From Hamadaea tsunoensis DSM 44101 (lineage in GTDB: Bacteria > Actinomycetota > Actinomycetes > Mycobacteriales > Micromonosporaceae): a stretch of DNA of 64,000 nucleotides. The DNA lies in the NCBI RefSeq assembly GCF_000428945.1, contig NZ_AUAX01000009.1, forward strand, positions 62,001 through 126,000. The letters run 5' to 3'. The position numbers and the translations under genes were made by a program. The notes below the pieces were generated by a model. It was not told where the DNA came from, ran no database searches, and saw only the letters and a program-made list of their open reading frames with translations. Positions 26,796-36,752 of this stretch are shown one piece after another (position 1 is the stretch's first letter; every line of letters starts with the position of its first letter).

Positions 26796-29700
26796 GTGCG
26801 CGGCGACCAGATAAACCAGAGTTCTCGACTTTCGTCCGGCGCTATCGGCCGCTGGCGGGGGGCGTCGGGTCGGCGTAAGACATTCGCCACCGCGGTCGCC
26901 CTGGTGCTACTCGCCGCTGCCAGTCTGGTCGTGAGCGGGTCGATCCCTGCCGCCGCGGACAGCTGCCTGCCGAACCCGGTGGCATGCGAGAACGCCAAGC
27001 CGGGCGTGCCGGAGTCCACTTGGGACGTCGTCGGCAGCGGTGACCCCAGCATCCAGGGCTTCGCGACGCAGATCAGCGTCACCCCGGGCGGCCAGGAGCA
27101 GTTCAAGGTCAAGACCGACGCCCACGCGTACACGATCACGATCTACCGGCTCGGCTGGTACAACGGCGACGGCGCCCGGCAGATCGACACCGTGCCGGTC
27201 AGCGCGACGCTCCCGCAGACGCAGCCCGCCTGCATCACCTCGCCCGCGACCGAGATCTACGACTGCGGCAACTGGGGCGTCTCGGCGACCTGGAACGTGC
27301 CGAGCACGGCGGTCTCCGGTGTCTACATCGCCAAGCTGATCCGCACGGACAACAGCGGCGACAGCCTGATCCCGTTCATCGTGCGCGACGACACCAGCCA
27401 CTCGGACATGGTCTTCCAGACCTCCGACACGACCTGGCACGCGTACAACACGTACGGCGGATCGGACTTCTACCAGGGCGCGGCGAACGGCCGGGCGTAC
27501 AAGCTGAGCTACAACCGCCCGATCACGACGCGGGGCCAGAACAACGGCCGCGACTTCCTGTTCGCCAACGAGTACCCGATGATCCGGTTCCTCGAGCGCA
27601 ACGGGTACGACGTGAGCTACATCTCCGGTCTGGACACCGCGGTCCGCGGCAACCTGCTGACCAACCACAAGGTCTTCCTGTCGGTCGGCCACGACGAGTA
27701 CTGGGCGGGCGACGCGCGTACCAACGTCGAGCACGCGCGGGACGCGGGCGTGAACCTCGCCTTCTTCAGCGGCAACGAGGTCTACTGGAAGACCCGCTGG
27801 GAGCCGAGCGTCGACGGCACGAACACGGCCAACCGCACGATGGTCAGCTACAAGGAGACCTGGGCCAACGCCAAGATCGACCCGTCCAGCGAGTGGACCG
27901 GCACGTGGCGGGACCCGCGGTTCACCCCGCCCTCCAACGGGGCGCGGCCGGAGAACCAGCTGACGGGTACGGCGTACGTGTCGAACTCCGACGACATCGC
28001 GATGCAGGTGACGCAGCAGCAGGGCCTGAACCGGTTCTGGAACTACACCACGGTGGAGAACCTGACCGCCGGCACGACCGCCACGCTGGCCGCGCACACC
28101 GTCGGCTACGAGTCGGACGAGGACCTCGACAACGGCTTCCGGCCGGGCGGCCTGATCTGGCTGACGACCACGACCGCACCGGTGCCGCAGTACCTGCACG
28201 ACTTCGGCAACGACGTGCAGCCGGGCACCACCACGCACCACATGACGCTGTACAAGGCGCCGTCGGGCGCGCTCGTCTTCAGCGCCGGCTCGATCCAGTA
28301 CACGTGGGGTCTCGACCAGGACCACGACGGCCCCGGTGACCCGGCCGACGTGCGCATCCAGCAGTCGACGGTGAACCTGTTCGCCGACATGCACGTCCAG
28401 CCGACCAGCCTGATGGGCACCCTGCACGCCGCGACGGCGAGCGCCGACGGCACCGCGCCGACGGCGACCATCACCTCCCCGGCGGCCGGCGCGAGCATGG
28501 CCAACGGCGCCAAGGTCACGCTGAGCGGCACCGCGACCGACGCGGGCGGCGGCGTGGTGGCCGGCGTCGAGGTCTCCACCGACGGCGGCAGCACCTGGCA
28601 CGCGGCCACCGGCCAGGCGTCCTGGTCGTACGCGTACTACGCGGCCGGCACGACCACGCAGACGGTCCTGGTCCGGGCGATGGACGACAGCGCGAACATC
28701 CAGCCGACCCCGACCTCGCGGGCGTTCACCATCACGGGTGCGTCCTCGCTGTTCGGCCAGCGCGTACCGACCACTCCGGCGGACGTCGACGGCTCGGCGC
28801 TGACCCTCGGCGTACGCTTCACGCCGCAGGTGAACGGGACGATCACGGGCATCCGGTTCTACAAGGGCACCGGCAACACCGGTACGCACGTCGGCACCCT
28901 GTGGTCCAACACCGGTACGCAGCTGGCGACCGGGACGTTCACGGGCGAGACGAGCACCGGCTGGCAGACGCTGACGTTCTCCACGCCGGTGTCGGTGACG
29001 GCCGGCGCGACCTACGTTGCCTCGTACTACGCCCCGAGCGGCCACTACGCGGAGCAGAACTGGTACTTCAGCTACGGCGACTACACCGCGTACCCGCTGA
29101 CGGCCACCCGGTCCTTCGGCAGCAGCCCCAACGGGCTCTACCGGGCGGGCAACGGGTTCCCGACCTCGTCGTACTCGGACACCAACTACTACGTGGACGT
29201 GCTGTTCTCGGCCGGCGGCGTCACGCTGCCGACGGTGATCGCGACCACACCCACCTCGGGCTCGACGATGGTGGCGGCGTCGGTGAAGCCGACCGCGACG
29301 TTCAACATCGCGGTCAACCCGGCGACGATCAGCTTCGAGGTCTCGGACGGGTCGGACACCCCGGTGGCCGGCACGACCACCTACGACGCGGCCAGCAAGA
29401 CGGCGACCTTCACGCCGTCGGCCAACCTCGCGGCGGGCACCGCCTTCACCGCGACGGTCGACGCCGACGACACCCTGGGCCACTCGATGGCCGCGCCGGC
29501 CGTGTGGAACTTCACCACCAGCGCGGCCGGCGACACGCAGACGCTCTTCGCGAGCAACGCGGTGCCGACCAACCCGGGCACGAGCGACTCGAACTCCGTC
29601 GAGCTGGGTGTGAAGTTCAGCTCGTCGACCGCCGGGCAGGTGGTGGGCATCCGCTTCTACAAGGACAACGGCAACACGGGTACGCACATCGGCAACCTGT

Positions 29701-30569
29701 GGTCGTCGACCGGCACGAAGCTCGCCAGCGCCACGTTCACCAACGAGACGGCCTCGGGCTGGCAGTACGTCCAGTTCAGCTCGCCGGTCACGGTGACGCC
29801 GGGGACGACGTACGTCGCGTCGTACTTCGCGCCGAGCGGTGACTACGCGGCGGACGGCGGCTACTTCGCGTCGGCGCTGACCAACGGCGACCTGTCCGCT
29901 CCGTCCGGGACGAACGGCGTCTACCACTACGGCTCGGACGCCTTCCCGACGGATTCGTGGAACTCCACGAACTACTGGGTCGACCCGGTGTTCGTGGCAG
30001 GGACGGGTGCGCCCGCCCCGAGCCCGTCCCCGTCGCCGTCCGCGCCGGCGAGCCCCAGCCCCAGCCCGAGCCCTTCGGCCACTGGGAGTCCCGCCGCTAC
30101 GGTGGGGCTGTTTCCCGATACCGCCGTCCCGACGAACACGACCTGGAACGACAACGGCCCCATCGAGGTGGGCGTACAGTTCAAGTCTTCCGTAGCCGGG
30201 AAGGTGACGGGGGTCCAGTTCTACAAGGGCACGGGCAACACCGGTACGCACACCGCGCGCCTGTGGAGCTCGACCGGTACGCAGCTGGCTTCCGCGACCT
30301 TCAGCGGGGAGACGGCCTCCGGATGGCAGACGGTCACCTTCAGTGCACCGGTGACGCTCACCGTGGGGACGACGTACGTGGTCTCCGTCTATGAGCCGGC
30401 CGGGCACTACTCGCTCGACAGCAACTACTTCGCGTCGGCCTACACGAGCGGGGCGCTGAGCGCTCCGGCGACCTCGAACGGGCTGTTCCTGTACGGTGCT
30501 ACGGGCTTCCCGACCAGCTCGTACAACGCGAGCAACTATTGGGTGGACGTCGTGTTCCAGCCGGTCTGA
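26796..30569 (+). CDS. Secreted N,N-dimethylformamidase-beta-like protein with three DUF4082 domains
   Basis: A secreted 1257-residue modular protein. A signal peptide with a long basic start has its core at about 29-46. Residues ~60-545 resemble the large subunit domain of N,N-dimethylformamidase (DUF6605-type): TIYRLGWYNGDGAR, HAYNTYGGSDFY, SVGHDEYWAGDAR. An Ig-like domain (~555-645) follows, then DUF4082 repeats at ~650-790, ~915-1060 and ~1103-1257. A second Ig-like segment lies at ~810-905 and a Pro/Ser linker at ~1070-1098. Each DUF4082 repeat has FYKGTGNTGTH or a variant. Relatives are surface proteins; amidase activity is not shown. The position inside the polysaccharide locus suggests binding to, or processing of, the polymer. 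Confidence 0.85.
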   Translation: MRGDQINQSSRLSSGAIGRWRGASGRRKTFATAVALVLLAAASLVVSGSIPAAADSCLPNPVACENAKPGVPESTWDVVGSGDPSIQGFATQISVTPGGQEQFKVKTDAHAYTITIYRLGWYNGDGARQIDTVPVSATLPQTQPACITSPATEIYDCGNWGVSATWNVPSTAVSGVYIAKLIRTDNSGDSLIPFIVRDDTSHSDMVFQTSDTTWHAYNTYGGSDFYQGAANGRAYKLSYNRPITTRGQNNGRDFLFANEYPMIRFLERNGYDVSYISGLDTAVRGNLLTNHKVFLSVGHDEYWAGDARTNVEHARDAGVNLAFFSGNEVYWKTRWEPSVDGTNTANRTMVSYKETWANAKIDPSSEWTGTWRDPRFTPPSNGARPENQLTGTAYVSNSDDIAMQVTQQQGLNRFWNYTTVENLTAGTTATLAAHTVGYESDEDLDNGFRPGGLIWLTTTTAPVPQYLHDFGNDVQPGTTTHHMTLYKAPSGALVFSAGSIQYTWGLDQDHDGPGDPADVRIQQSTVNLFADMHVQPTSLMGTLHAATASADGTAPTATITSPAAGASMANGAKVTLSGTATDAGGGVVAGVEVSTDGGSTWHAATGQASWSYAYYAAGTTTQTVLVRAMDDSANIQPTPTSRAFTITGASSLFGQRVPTTPADVDGSALTLGVRFTPQVNGTITGIRFYKGTGNTGTHVGTLWSNTGTQLATGTFTGETSTGWQTLTFSTPVSVTAGATYVASYYAPSGHYAEQNWYFSYGDYTAYPLTATRSFGSSPNGLYRAGNGFPTSSYSDTNYYVDVLFSAGGVTLPTVIATTPTSGSTMVAASVKPTATFNIAVNPATISFEVSDGSDTPVAGTTTYDAASKTATFTPSANLAAGTAFTATVDADDTLGHSMAAPAVWNFTTSAAGDTQTLFASNAVPTNPGTSDSNSVELGVKFSSSTAGQVVGIRFYKDNGNTGTHIGNLWSSTGTKLASATFTNETASGWQYVQFSSPVTVTPGTTYVASYFAPSGDYAADGGYFASALTNGDLSAPSGTNGVYHYGSDAFPTDSWNSTNYWVDPVFVAGTGAPAPSPSPSPSAPASPSPSPSPSATGSPAATVGLFPDTAVPTNTTWNDNGPIEVGVQFKSSVAGKVTGVQFYKGTGNTGTHTARLWSSTGTQLASATFSGETASGWQTVTFSAPVTLTVGTTYVVSVYEPAGHYSLDSNYFASAYTSGALSAPATSNGLFLYGATGFPTSSYNASNYWVDVVFQPV

Positions 30570-30659
30570 CCGGCGGATCCGATAGCGATGGCGGTGCGCC
30601 GGTCATGATCGACCGGCGCACCGCGCCGTGCACAGGCCTGGGGGGAGACGAAAGGCCCG

Positions 30660-32753
30660 ATGGACAAGCCGAGACTGCTGTTCTTCCGGTGGATCCACGA
30701 CAACCTGCCGGGGTTCATCCTGCGGCACATCGAGGAGCAGACCCGCTGCCTGGAGCGGTGGTTCGAGGTCACCGTGGTCGGCGAGGACGGCGACTACGCC
30801 GAGTTCTGCGACCGCCACCGGCCCGACCTGGTCGTCTTCGAGACCGGGGTCTACACCCGGCGGCACCGGATCACCAACCTGGGCGCGTACCAGCAGATCC
30901 CGCGGCTCGGCTTCATCCACTCGGACGCGTACTGCCTGTCCCGGTCGGCGTCGATCGCGGACATGGAGCGCTACGGCGTCGAGGCGATCTTCACGATGTC
31001 CGCCTCGCTGGCCGAGTACACCCCGGAGATCGCCGACCGGCTGTTCGTCTGGCCCAACTTCGTCGACCCCGAGCTGTACCGCGACTACGGCATGCCGAAA
31101 TCGACGCCGGTCCTCTTCACCGGCAGCCAGGCGATCCACTATCCCTGGCGCAACGCCGTCAGCCGGGTCGTCGGGCAGAGCTACCCGACGCTGACCGCCC
31201 CGCACGCCGGCTGGTTCGACCGGCAGCGCTCGTCGCGGATGGTGCACGGCGAGCCCTATGCCCGAATGATCAACTCTGCGCAGTTCGTGCCCGCCTGCGG
31301 CACGATCGCCAAGGAGGTCGTCCGCAAGCACCTGGAGATCCCGGCCGCGCGTACCTGCCTGATCGCCGAGCCGACCGCCGGGCTCGCGGCCGCCGGGTTC
31401 GTGGACATGCAGAACGTCGTCTTCGCCGACGAGCACGACGTCCTCGACAAGCTGGACCACCTCTTCGCGAACCCGGACGAGCTGCAGCGGATCACCGACG
31501 CCGGGCACGCCCTGGTGCACGACCGGCACACCGCCGCGCACCGGGCCCAGTTCCGCCAGTGGTACGACCTGCGCAAGAACCTGCGGCCGGGCGAGCGGAT
31601 CGTGCAGCCGGGCCCGTTCCAGGCGCTCACCGTCACGACCGGCACCGAGGGCAACCACCACCCGACCAGCTTCGGGCGGGACCGCGTACTGCTGGCCCAG
31701 GGCGACGAGAAGCTTCTGTCCGGCGACCACCAGGCGGCGCGCGAGTTCTACCTGCGCTGCCTGAACTTCCACTTCATGGCCGAACCGGTGCTCCGGCTGG
31801 CCTGGACCGCGCTGGCGCTCGGCGAGCCCGACCGTGCCGCGCACTGGCTGGACCAGACGATCGAGGGTTCGCTGATCACGCACAACGCGCTCGAACCCGA
31901 CCCGGTCGAATGGGCCTTCCTCATCCGTACGCTGCTCTGCCGGGGCAAGGCCGACGAGGCCGCCCGGCAGGCGGGGGAGTTCCCCGGCCTGAACCACCCC
32001 GAGCTCGACCGGGTACGCGCGGTCGCCCGCCTGCTCGCGAACGGCGACCGGCTCGCGTTGCCGGCCGACGGGAAGAACCGCCGGGCGAGCCTGCACCCGT
32101 TGCCGGACAAGGCTTTGCCGGAGTGGCTCGCGGAGTTCGCGGCGCACCTGACGGCCTGTGGCCAGCAGCGTCTCGCCGACCTGCTCCGCGAGCGGACGGG
32201 GGCGTTCACGACGGCGCCGGTGACGCTCGCCCCAAAAGCGCCTGAGCAGCCGGGAAGCCCCAGCGTCCGGCTGCGCCTGCGGTTGTCGTCGACCCGGCTG
32301 CGCCGCAAGGTCGAGTACCGGCTGCGCCAGCGCTCGGCCCCGGCCCCGCTGACCGGACTGGCCGCGGTGGTCCGCGATCTCGCCCAGCACGAGCAGCTGG
32401 CGTCGGTCCTGTACGCCGGCCCCGCGCACTGGCCGCACCGGCAGCACCTGGTCGACGGGCTGGCCGACAATCCGGGCCGACCGCCGCTCGCCGCCGTCGC
32501 AAATCTGTCCGAAGTAGACCGCCACGCCGTCGCGTACGACATGGTGGTGATGGTGGGCGGCGGCGAGGCGGCGGCGATCCCGGGCAGCGTGCGCGACGCG
32601 GGCCTGGTCCTGATCGAGGGGTTGAACAGCGAGCCGGGCTACCGGATCGCGGCCGAGTACGCCGACGACCCCTGGTACCTGCTCGTGGCCCACGAGCCCG
32701 AGGCCGGCTATGCCGTCTTCCGCCGCGCGGCGCGCCTGGAGGAACCCGCATGA
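30660..32753 (+). CDS. Large glycosyltransferase-like protein with helical repeats
   Basis: A 697-residue cytosolic protein. The first ~330 residues have a GT-B/CgeB-like look: LLFFRWIHDNLPGF at the start, VWPNFVDPELYRDYG, and a late YARMINSAQFVPACGTIAKE block where GT-B enzymes bind the sugar nucleotide. Residues ~350-520 are alpha-helical, with TPR-like pairs (DHQAAREFYLRCLNF, GEPDRAAHWLDQTI). The last ~150 residues form another alpha/beta domain ending at the membrane-flippase gene. The donor and acceptor are unknown. It overlaps the flippase start by four bases, so the two products are made together. Confidence 0.75.
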   Translation: MDKPRLLFFRWIHDNLPGFILRHIEEQTRCLERWFEVTVVGEDGDYAEFCDRHRPDLVVFETGVYTRRHRITNLGAYQQIPRLGFIHSDAYCLSRSASIADMERYGVEAIFTMSASLAEYTPEIADRLFVWPNFVDPELYRDYGMPKSTPVLFTGSQAIHYPWRNAVSRVVGQSYPTLTAPHAGWFDRQRSSRMVHGEPYARMINSAQFVPACGTIAKEVVRKHLEIPAARTCLIAEPTAGLAAAGFVDMQNVVFADEHDVLDKLDHLFANPDELQRITDAGHALVHDRHTAAHRAQFRQWYDLRKNLRPGERIVQPGPFQALTVTTGTEGNHHPTSFGRDRVLLAQGDEKLLSGDHQAAREFYLRCLNFHFMAEPVLRLAWTALALGEPDRAAHWLDQTIEGSLITHNALEPDPVEWAFLIRTLLCRGKADEAARQAGEFPGLNHPELDRVRAVARLLANGDRLALPADGKNRRASLHPLPDKALPEWLAEFAAHLTACGQQRLADLLRERTGAFTTAPVTLAPKAPEQPGSPSVRLRLRLSSTRLRRKVEYRLRQRSAPAPLTGLAAVVRDLAQHEQLASVLYAGPAHWPHRQHLVDGLADNPGRPPLAAVANLSEVDRHAVAYDMVVMVGGGEAAAIPGSVRDAGLVLIEGLNSEPGYRIAAEYADDPWYLLVAHEPEAGYAVFRRAARLEEPA

Positions 32754-34303
32754 GCGAGACCATGACCGACTCCGCCATGGCCTCGAAGGTCAAGAAGGGG
32801 CTGGCCTGGAGCACGATCAACAGCCTGGCCCTGCGGGCGGGCAGCTTCGCGGTCGGCATCCTGCTGGCGCACCTGCTGGCGCCCAAGGAGTTCGGCGTCT
32901 TCGCCGTCGCGCTGACGGTGCAGTCGATCATCGTGACGCTGGCCGATCCGGGCATCAGCGTGGACCTGATCCGCAACGGCGACGTCGAGCGCCGCGCGGC
33001 CACCACGACGACCCTCGCGCTGATGGTGAGCGGTGTTCTCGCCGTCATCATGGCCGTCTTCGCCGGTCCGGTGTCGAGCGCGCTGGGCAGCGGCGAGGCC
33101 GCCCCGGTCGTCCGGGTGATGGCGTTCACGCTGCTGCTGAGCGGCCTGTCCACGGTCCCGTACGCCAAGATGCAGCGGGAGTTCCGCCAGTCGGCCCAGC
33201 TCGCGGTGGACGCGACCACGCTGATCGTCAACGTGCTGGTGATCCTCGTGCTCGTGCCGCTCGGCATGGGCGCGATGGCGCTGGCCGTGGCCCGCGTGGT
33301 CTCCCAGGGCTGCGCGTGCGTACTGCAGTTCGCGTTGACGAAGTCGCTGCCGAGCATCGGCTTCAACCGCGACATCGCGCGCGGCGTCCTGAAGTTCGGC
33401 ATCCCGCTCGCCTCGGCGAACCTGCTCGCCTGGATCGTGCTCAACGTCGACTACATGGTCGTCGGCAGCACGGCCGGCGCGGTCGTCCTCGGCTTCTACA
33501 CGCTGGCGTTCAACATCTCCTCGTGGCCGCTGAACTCGCTCGGCACCGCCATCCGCAGCGTCGCGCTGCCGGCGTTCTCGCAGCTGGGCGACGCGGGCCG
33601 GCAGCTGTCGGGGTTCCTCGCGGCGACCGCGCTGGGCTGGGCCGCCGCGCTCGGCGTCGGCGTCGGGCTGTCCGGCCTGGCCATGGTTCTGATCACCCTG
33701 GTCTACGGCGAGAAGTGGGAACCGGCGACGGCCGCGCTCGCCGGGCTCGCCTTCTTCGGCGCGCTGCGGGTGATCTTCGACCTCGCCGCGACCTTCCTCA
33801 TCGCCAAGGGCAGCAGCAAGTCCATCCTGTTCCTGCAGGCGGGCTGGCTGATCCTGCTGGTGCCCGCCATGGCCGTCGGCACGCGGCAGTGGGGCCTCGC
33901 CGGCGCCGGCTGGGCGCACGTCGTGGTCGCCGCGGTCGCCATCGCCCCGATGTACTTCTTCGCCCTGCGCCGGCACGGCATCCGCCTCGGCCCGGTGCTG
34001 CGCCAGCTGATCGTGCCCGCGCTCTGCGCGGCCCTCTCGCTCGGCGTCGGCCTCCCCCTGATCCACCACCTGAGCAACCGGTTCGTCGCGCTCTTCGTCG
34101 GCGGCGCCGTCCTTCTCCTGCTGTACGCGGTGCCGATGCTGCCCTGGTTGCGCGGACGTCTCCGCGACCTGAAGGCCGCCGCGGCGGCCGCGCCCGCACC
34201 GGAGCCCGAGCCCCTGCCCAGCCTCGACGAGACCGTCGAGTTCGCCCGTATCCCACCGCAGTCGGGGGACCCCCGGCAGCAGCCGACCACGGCCGAGATC
34301 TGA
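32750..34303 (+). CDS. Wzx-like polysaccharide flippase (MOP superfamily)
   Basis: A 517-residue membrane protein with about 12-14 helices. It begins KKGLAWSTINSLALRAGSF and LLAHLLAPKEFGVFAVALTV, the classic start of Wzx/RfbX-type exporters. AKMQREFRQSA lies in the first half. The C-terminal ~50 residues are a soluble acidic/proline tail. It would flip lipid-linked oligosaccharide across the membrane for the Wzy-like protein at 24100. The ATG overlaps the stop of the gene before it and has GGAGGAA upstream. Confidence 0.9.
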   Translation: MSETMTDSAMASKVKKGLAWSTINSLALRAGSFAVGILLAHLLAPKEFGVFAVALTVQSIIVTLADPGISVDLIRNGDVERRAATTTTLALMVSGVLAVIMAVFAGPVSSALGSGEAAPVVRVMAFTLLLSGLSTVPYAKMQREFRQSAQLAVDATTLIVNVLVILVLVPLGMGAMALAVARVVSQGCACVLQFALTKSLPSIGFNRDIARGVLKFGIPLASANLLAWIVLNVDYMVVGSTAGAVVLGFYTLAFNISSWPLNSLGTAIRSVALPAFSQLGDAGRQLSGFLAATALGWAAALGVGVGLSGLAMVLITLVYGEKWEPATAALAGLAFFGALRVIFDLAATFLIAKGSSKSILFLQAGWLILLVPAMAVGTRQWGLAGAGWAHVVVAAVAIAPMYFFALRRHGIRLGPVLRQLIVPALCAALSLGVGLPLIHHLSNRFVALFVGGAVLLLLYAVPMLPWLRGRLRDLKAAAAAAPAPEPEPLPSLDETVEFARIPPQSGDPRQQPTTAEI

Positions 34304-34315
34304 AGGGATCTTCCA

Positions 34316-35416
34316 GTGACGCGCCTCGAACCGATCGTCCGTGCGGCCGCTCCGGTACCGGACCTGCCCGCCGGGCGCCGGCCGCTCGTGTCGGTCATCA
34401 CCCCGTGCTACAACTACGGCCACTTCCTGCGGGCGAGCGCGCTGAGCGTACTGGCGCAGGAGGGGGTGGACGTCGAACTCGTGATCGTCAACGACACCTC
34501 CACCGACGACAGCGGGGCGATCGCGGACGAGCTGGCCGCGGCCGACTCCCGGGTCAAGGTCGTGCACAACCCGCGCAACACCGGCCACGTCGTCGCCTTC
34601 AACAACGGGTACGCGGTGGCGACCGGCGAGTACATCGTCCGGCTGGACGCCGACGACCTGCTGACGCCGGGTTCCCTGGCCCGGGCGACCGCCCTGTTCG
34701 AGGCGCACCCGAACGTCGGGCTCGTGTACGGGCACCCGGTGCACTTCACGACCGACGTGCCGGAGACCTCCCGGCAGGAGCCGACCGGCTGGACGGTCTG
34801 GGCCGGGGTGGACTGGGTGGCCCGGCGCTGCAAGCTGGGCGTCAACTGCATCACCACGCCCGAGGCCATGGTCCGGGGCAGCGTGATGAAGGAGGTCGGC
34901 GCCCTCGACACCCGCCTGAAGTACGCGCAGGACATGGAGATGTGGCTGCGTACCGCCTCGGTGTCGGACGTCGGCCGGGTGGACGGGGCCGACCAGGCGT
35001 TCCACCGCGACCACGCGGGCAGCATGAGCGTGAACGACGGCGGCGGCCTGCTGCTCGACCTGCGCGAGCGCCGGACCGTCTTCGACGCCGTCTTCGGCGG
35101 CCCCGGCGGCCGGCTGCCCGGTGGCCCCGCCCTGCACGACCTGTCCCGGCGTACGCTCGCCGCCGAGGCCCTGACCAGCGCGTCGCACGCGTACGACCGG
35201 GGGCTGACCGAGCAGCACGGCGTCGACGAGTTGATCGCCTTCGCCCTGGAGACGTCGCCGGACGCCCAGCGGCTGCCGCAGTGGCGGGCCCTGCGCCGGC
35301 GGCAGCTCGTGGGGGCCAAGTTGGCGCCGCTCAATCCGGGGTTCGTCGCGACGGTGGCCGTCCGGCGGCTGCGCCGCGATGCCGCGTACCGGCGCTGGCT
35401 GCGGACGGGAGTCTGA
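34316..35416 (+). CDS. Family 2 glycosyltransferase
   Basis: A 366-residue cytosolic GT-A enzyme. The nucleotide-binding start is VSVITPCYNYGHFLRASALS, with VNDTSTDDS after it. The metal-binding LDADD lies near residue 110. The C-terminal part holds the acceptor region (YAQDMEMWLR). It would add one sugar to the lipid-linked repeat unit. It starts with GTG 12 bases after the flippase gene; GAAGGGA lies upstream. The next gene starts three bases after its stop. Confidence 0.92.
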   Translation: MTRLEPIVRAAAPVPDLPAGRRPLVSVITPCYNYGHFLRASALSVLAQEGVDVELVIVNDTSTDDSGAIADELAAADSRVKVVHNPRNTGHVVAFNNGYAVATGEYIVRLDADDLLTPGSLARATALFEAHPNVGLVYGHPVHFTTDVPETSRQEPTGWTVWAGVDWVARRCKLGVNCITTPEAMVRGSVMKEVGALDTRLKYAQDMEMWLRTASVSDVGRVDGADQAFHRDHAGSMSVNDGGGLLLDLRERRTVFDAVFGGPGGRLPGGPALHDLSRRTLAAEALTSASHAYDRGLTEQHGVDELIAFALETSPDAQRLPQWRALRRRQLVGAKLAPLNPGFVATVAVRRLRRDAAYRRWLRTGV

Positions 35417-35419
35417 CCG

Positions 35420-36538
35420 GTGGCCCGCCCCCTCCTCGTCTTCTGCGCCGGTACGCCGTGGGAAGGGCTCGCCGGCTCGGACCGGTTGCTCGCGACGGCC
35501 CTGCTGCGCCACGCCGACGTGCTGTTCGTCGACCCGCCGCTGTCGGTGCTGCGCTCCGGTGGCCAGCTCACCCCGAAGCTGACCGGGATCGGCGAGCCCA
35601 TGAGCCATCTCGTGACCGTCGTCCCGCCGTTTCACACCCGGGTCGGCGTACGCCAGGCGGTCGGCCCGATCGTGCGGCGCCAGATCGGCTGGGCGCTGTC
35701 CAAACTGGACCGCCGCCCGTACGCCGTGGTCGACTGCCGCCTCGGCGGCCTGCTCGGCGGCTGGGGCGAGGGCGTCCGCGACGTCCTGTACGCGACCGAC
35801 GACTTCGTGGCCGGCGCGCAGCTGATGGGGCTGGACGTCGAGCACGTCCGGACCCTGGAGGCGAAGTCCGCCCGCCTCGCCGACCTGGTCGCCTGCGTCT
35901 CGCCGCTGGTCGAGGAGCACTGGGCGGCCCTCGGTGCCCGTGATGTCTTCGCGTTGCCGAACGGGGTCAACACGGCCGCGTACGCGGATCTGGCGAACGT
36001 GCCCCCGGCGGCCGATGTGGACCTTCCCGGCCCGATCGCGGGGGTCGTCGGCCACCTCTCCGCCCGGATCGACATGGATCTGCTCGAAGCCGTTGCGGCG
36101 CAAGGCATTTCGCTGCTCCTCGTCGGTCCCGTCGACCCGCGCTGGGAGCCGGAGCGCTTCGCCGCGCTCGTCGAGCGCAAGAACGTCTCCTGGCTCGGCC
36201 GCAAGCCCTACGAGGAGATGCCCGCGTACCTGAAGGTCATCGACGTCGGCCTGACCCCCTACGCGGACACCCAGTTCAACCGGGCCTCCTTCCCCCTGAA
36301 GACGCTGGAGTACCTGGGCGCCGGGCGGAGTGTGGTGAGCACCGACCTGCCCGCGACGCGCTGGCTGGACACGCCGTTCATCCAGGTCGCCACCGGTCCG
36401 GCCGAGTTCGCCGCGGCCGTCGTGGCCGCCGTCGCCGATCCCCGGCCGGAGCTGTTCGAGGCCCGCCGCGCGTACGCCGAGGGGCACTCCTGGCCGGCCC
36501 GCGCGGACCGCCTCGCGAAGGCCCTCTCCCTCCAGTAG
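35420..36538 (+). CDS. Family 1-like GT-B glycosyltransferase
   Basis: A 372-residue cytosolic glycosyltransferase of the GT-B fold. The N-terminal half recognises the acceptor. The C-terminal half has VVGHLSARIDMDLL, a LVGPVDPRWE strand and the sugar-nucleotide-binding FPLKTLEYLGAGRSVVSTD. This resembles TuaH-like and other EPS glycosyltransferases. It is the last gene of the 24.1-36.5 kb run and is followed by a hairpin. The sugar specificity cannot be read. Confidence 0.9.
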   Translation: MARPLLVFCAGTPWEGLAGSDRLLATALLRHADVLFVDPPLSVLRSGGQLTPKLTGIGEPMSHLVTVVPPFHTRVGVRQAVGPIVRRQIGWALSKLDRRPYAVVDCRLGGLLGGWGEGVRDVLYATDDFVAGAQLMGLDVEHVRTLEAKSARLADLVACVSPLVEEHWAALGARDVFALPNGVNTAAYADLANVPPAADVDLPGPIAGVVGHLSARIDMDLLEAVAAQGISLLLVGPVDPRWEPERFAALVERKNVSWLGRKPYEEMPAYLKVIDVGLTPYADTQFNRASFPLKTLEYLGAGRSVVSTDLPATRWLDTPFIQVATGPAEFAAAVVAAVADPRPELFEARRAYAEGHSWPARADRLAKALSLQ

Positions 36539-36581
36539 AGCTGATCGGAGAGGGCTGGAGCTGATCGGAGGAGGCTGCCCC

Positions 36582-36605
36582 GCCGCGCGGACAAACCCGC
36601 GCGGC
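36582..36605 (+). terminator. Hairpin after the glycosyltransferase run
   Basis: Arms GCCGCGCGG (36582-36590) and CCGCGCGGC (36597-36605) with a six-base loop, 44 bases after the stop at 36538. There is no T-run. A 13-base direct repeat, GAGCTGATCGGAG, sits just before it (starting 36539 and 36559). The rest of the 36539-36752 gap holds a weaker CGACACC/GGTGTCG hairpin. Confidence 0.4.
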
Positions 36606-36752
36606 GCAATGGACGGCCGGACCTCGACACCGGGGGGCGATCTGGTGTCGGCAATCAGCAGTTAGATCAATCAACGAAGTCGTTCACGGCAGACTGCCAG
36701 CGAACCCCTGCGCATCTTCCACAGCCTCCTCATCTTTGGAGCGAACCCCCTC

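Noticed and set aside
26907-30407. 1166-codon open frame on the minus strand opposite the DUF4082 protein
   Set aside because: It is the reverse-strand shadow of a real gene: Arg/Gly/Val-rich with no domains, and a known product fits the other strand.
32708-36487. 1259-codon minus-strand frame across the flippase and glycosyltransferase genes
   Set aside because: Low-complexity Arg/Gly/Asp composition and it crosses four well-supported genes. High GC keeps it open.
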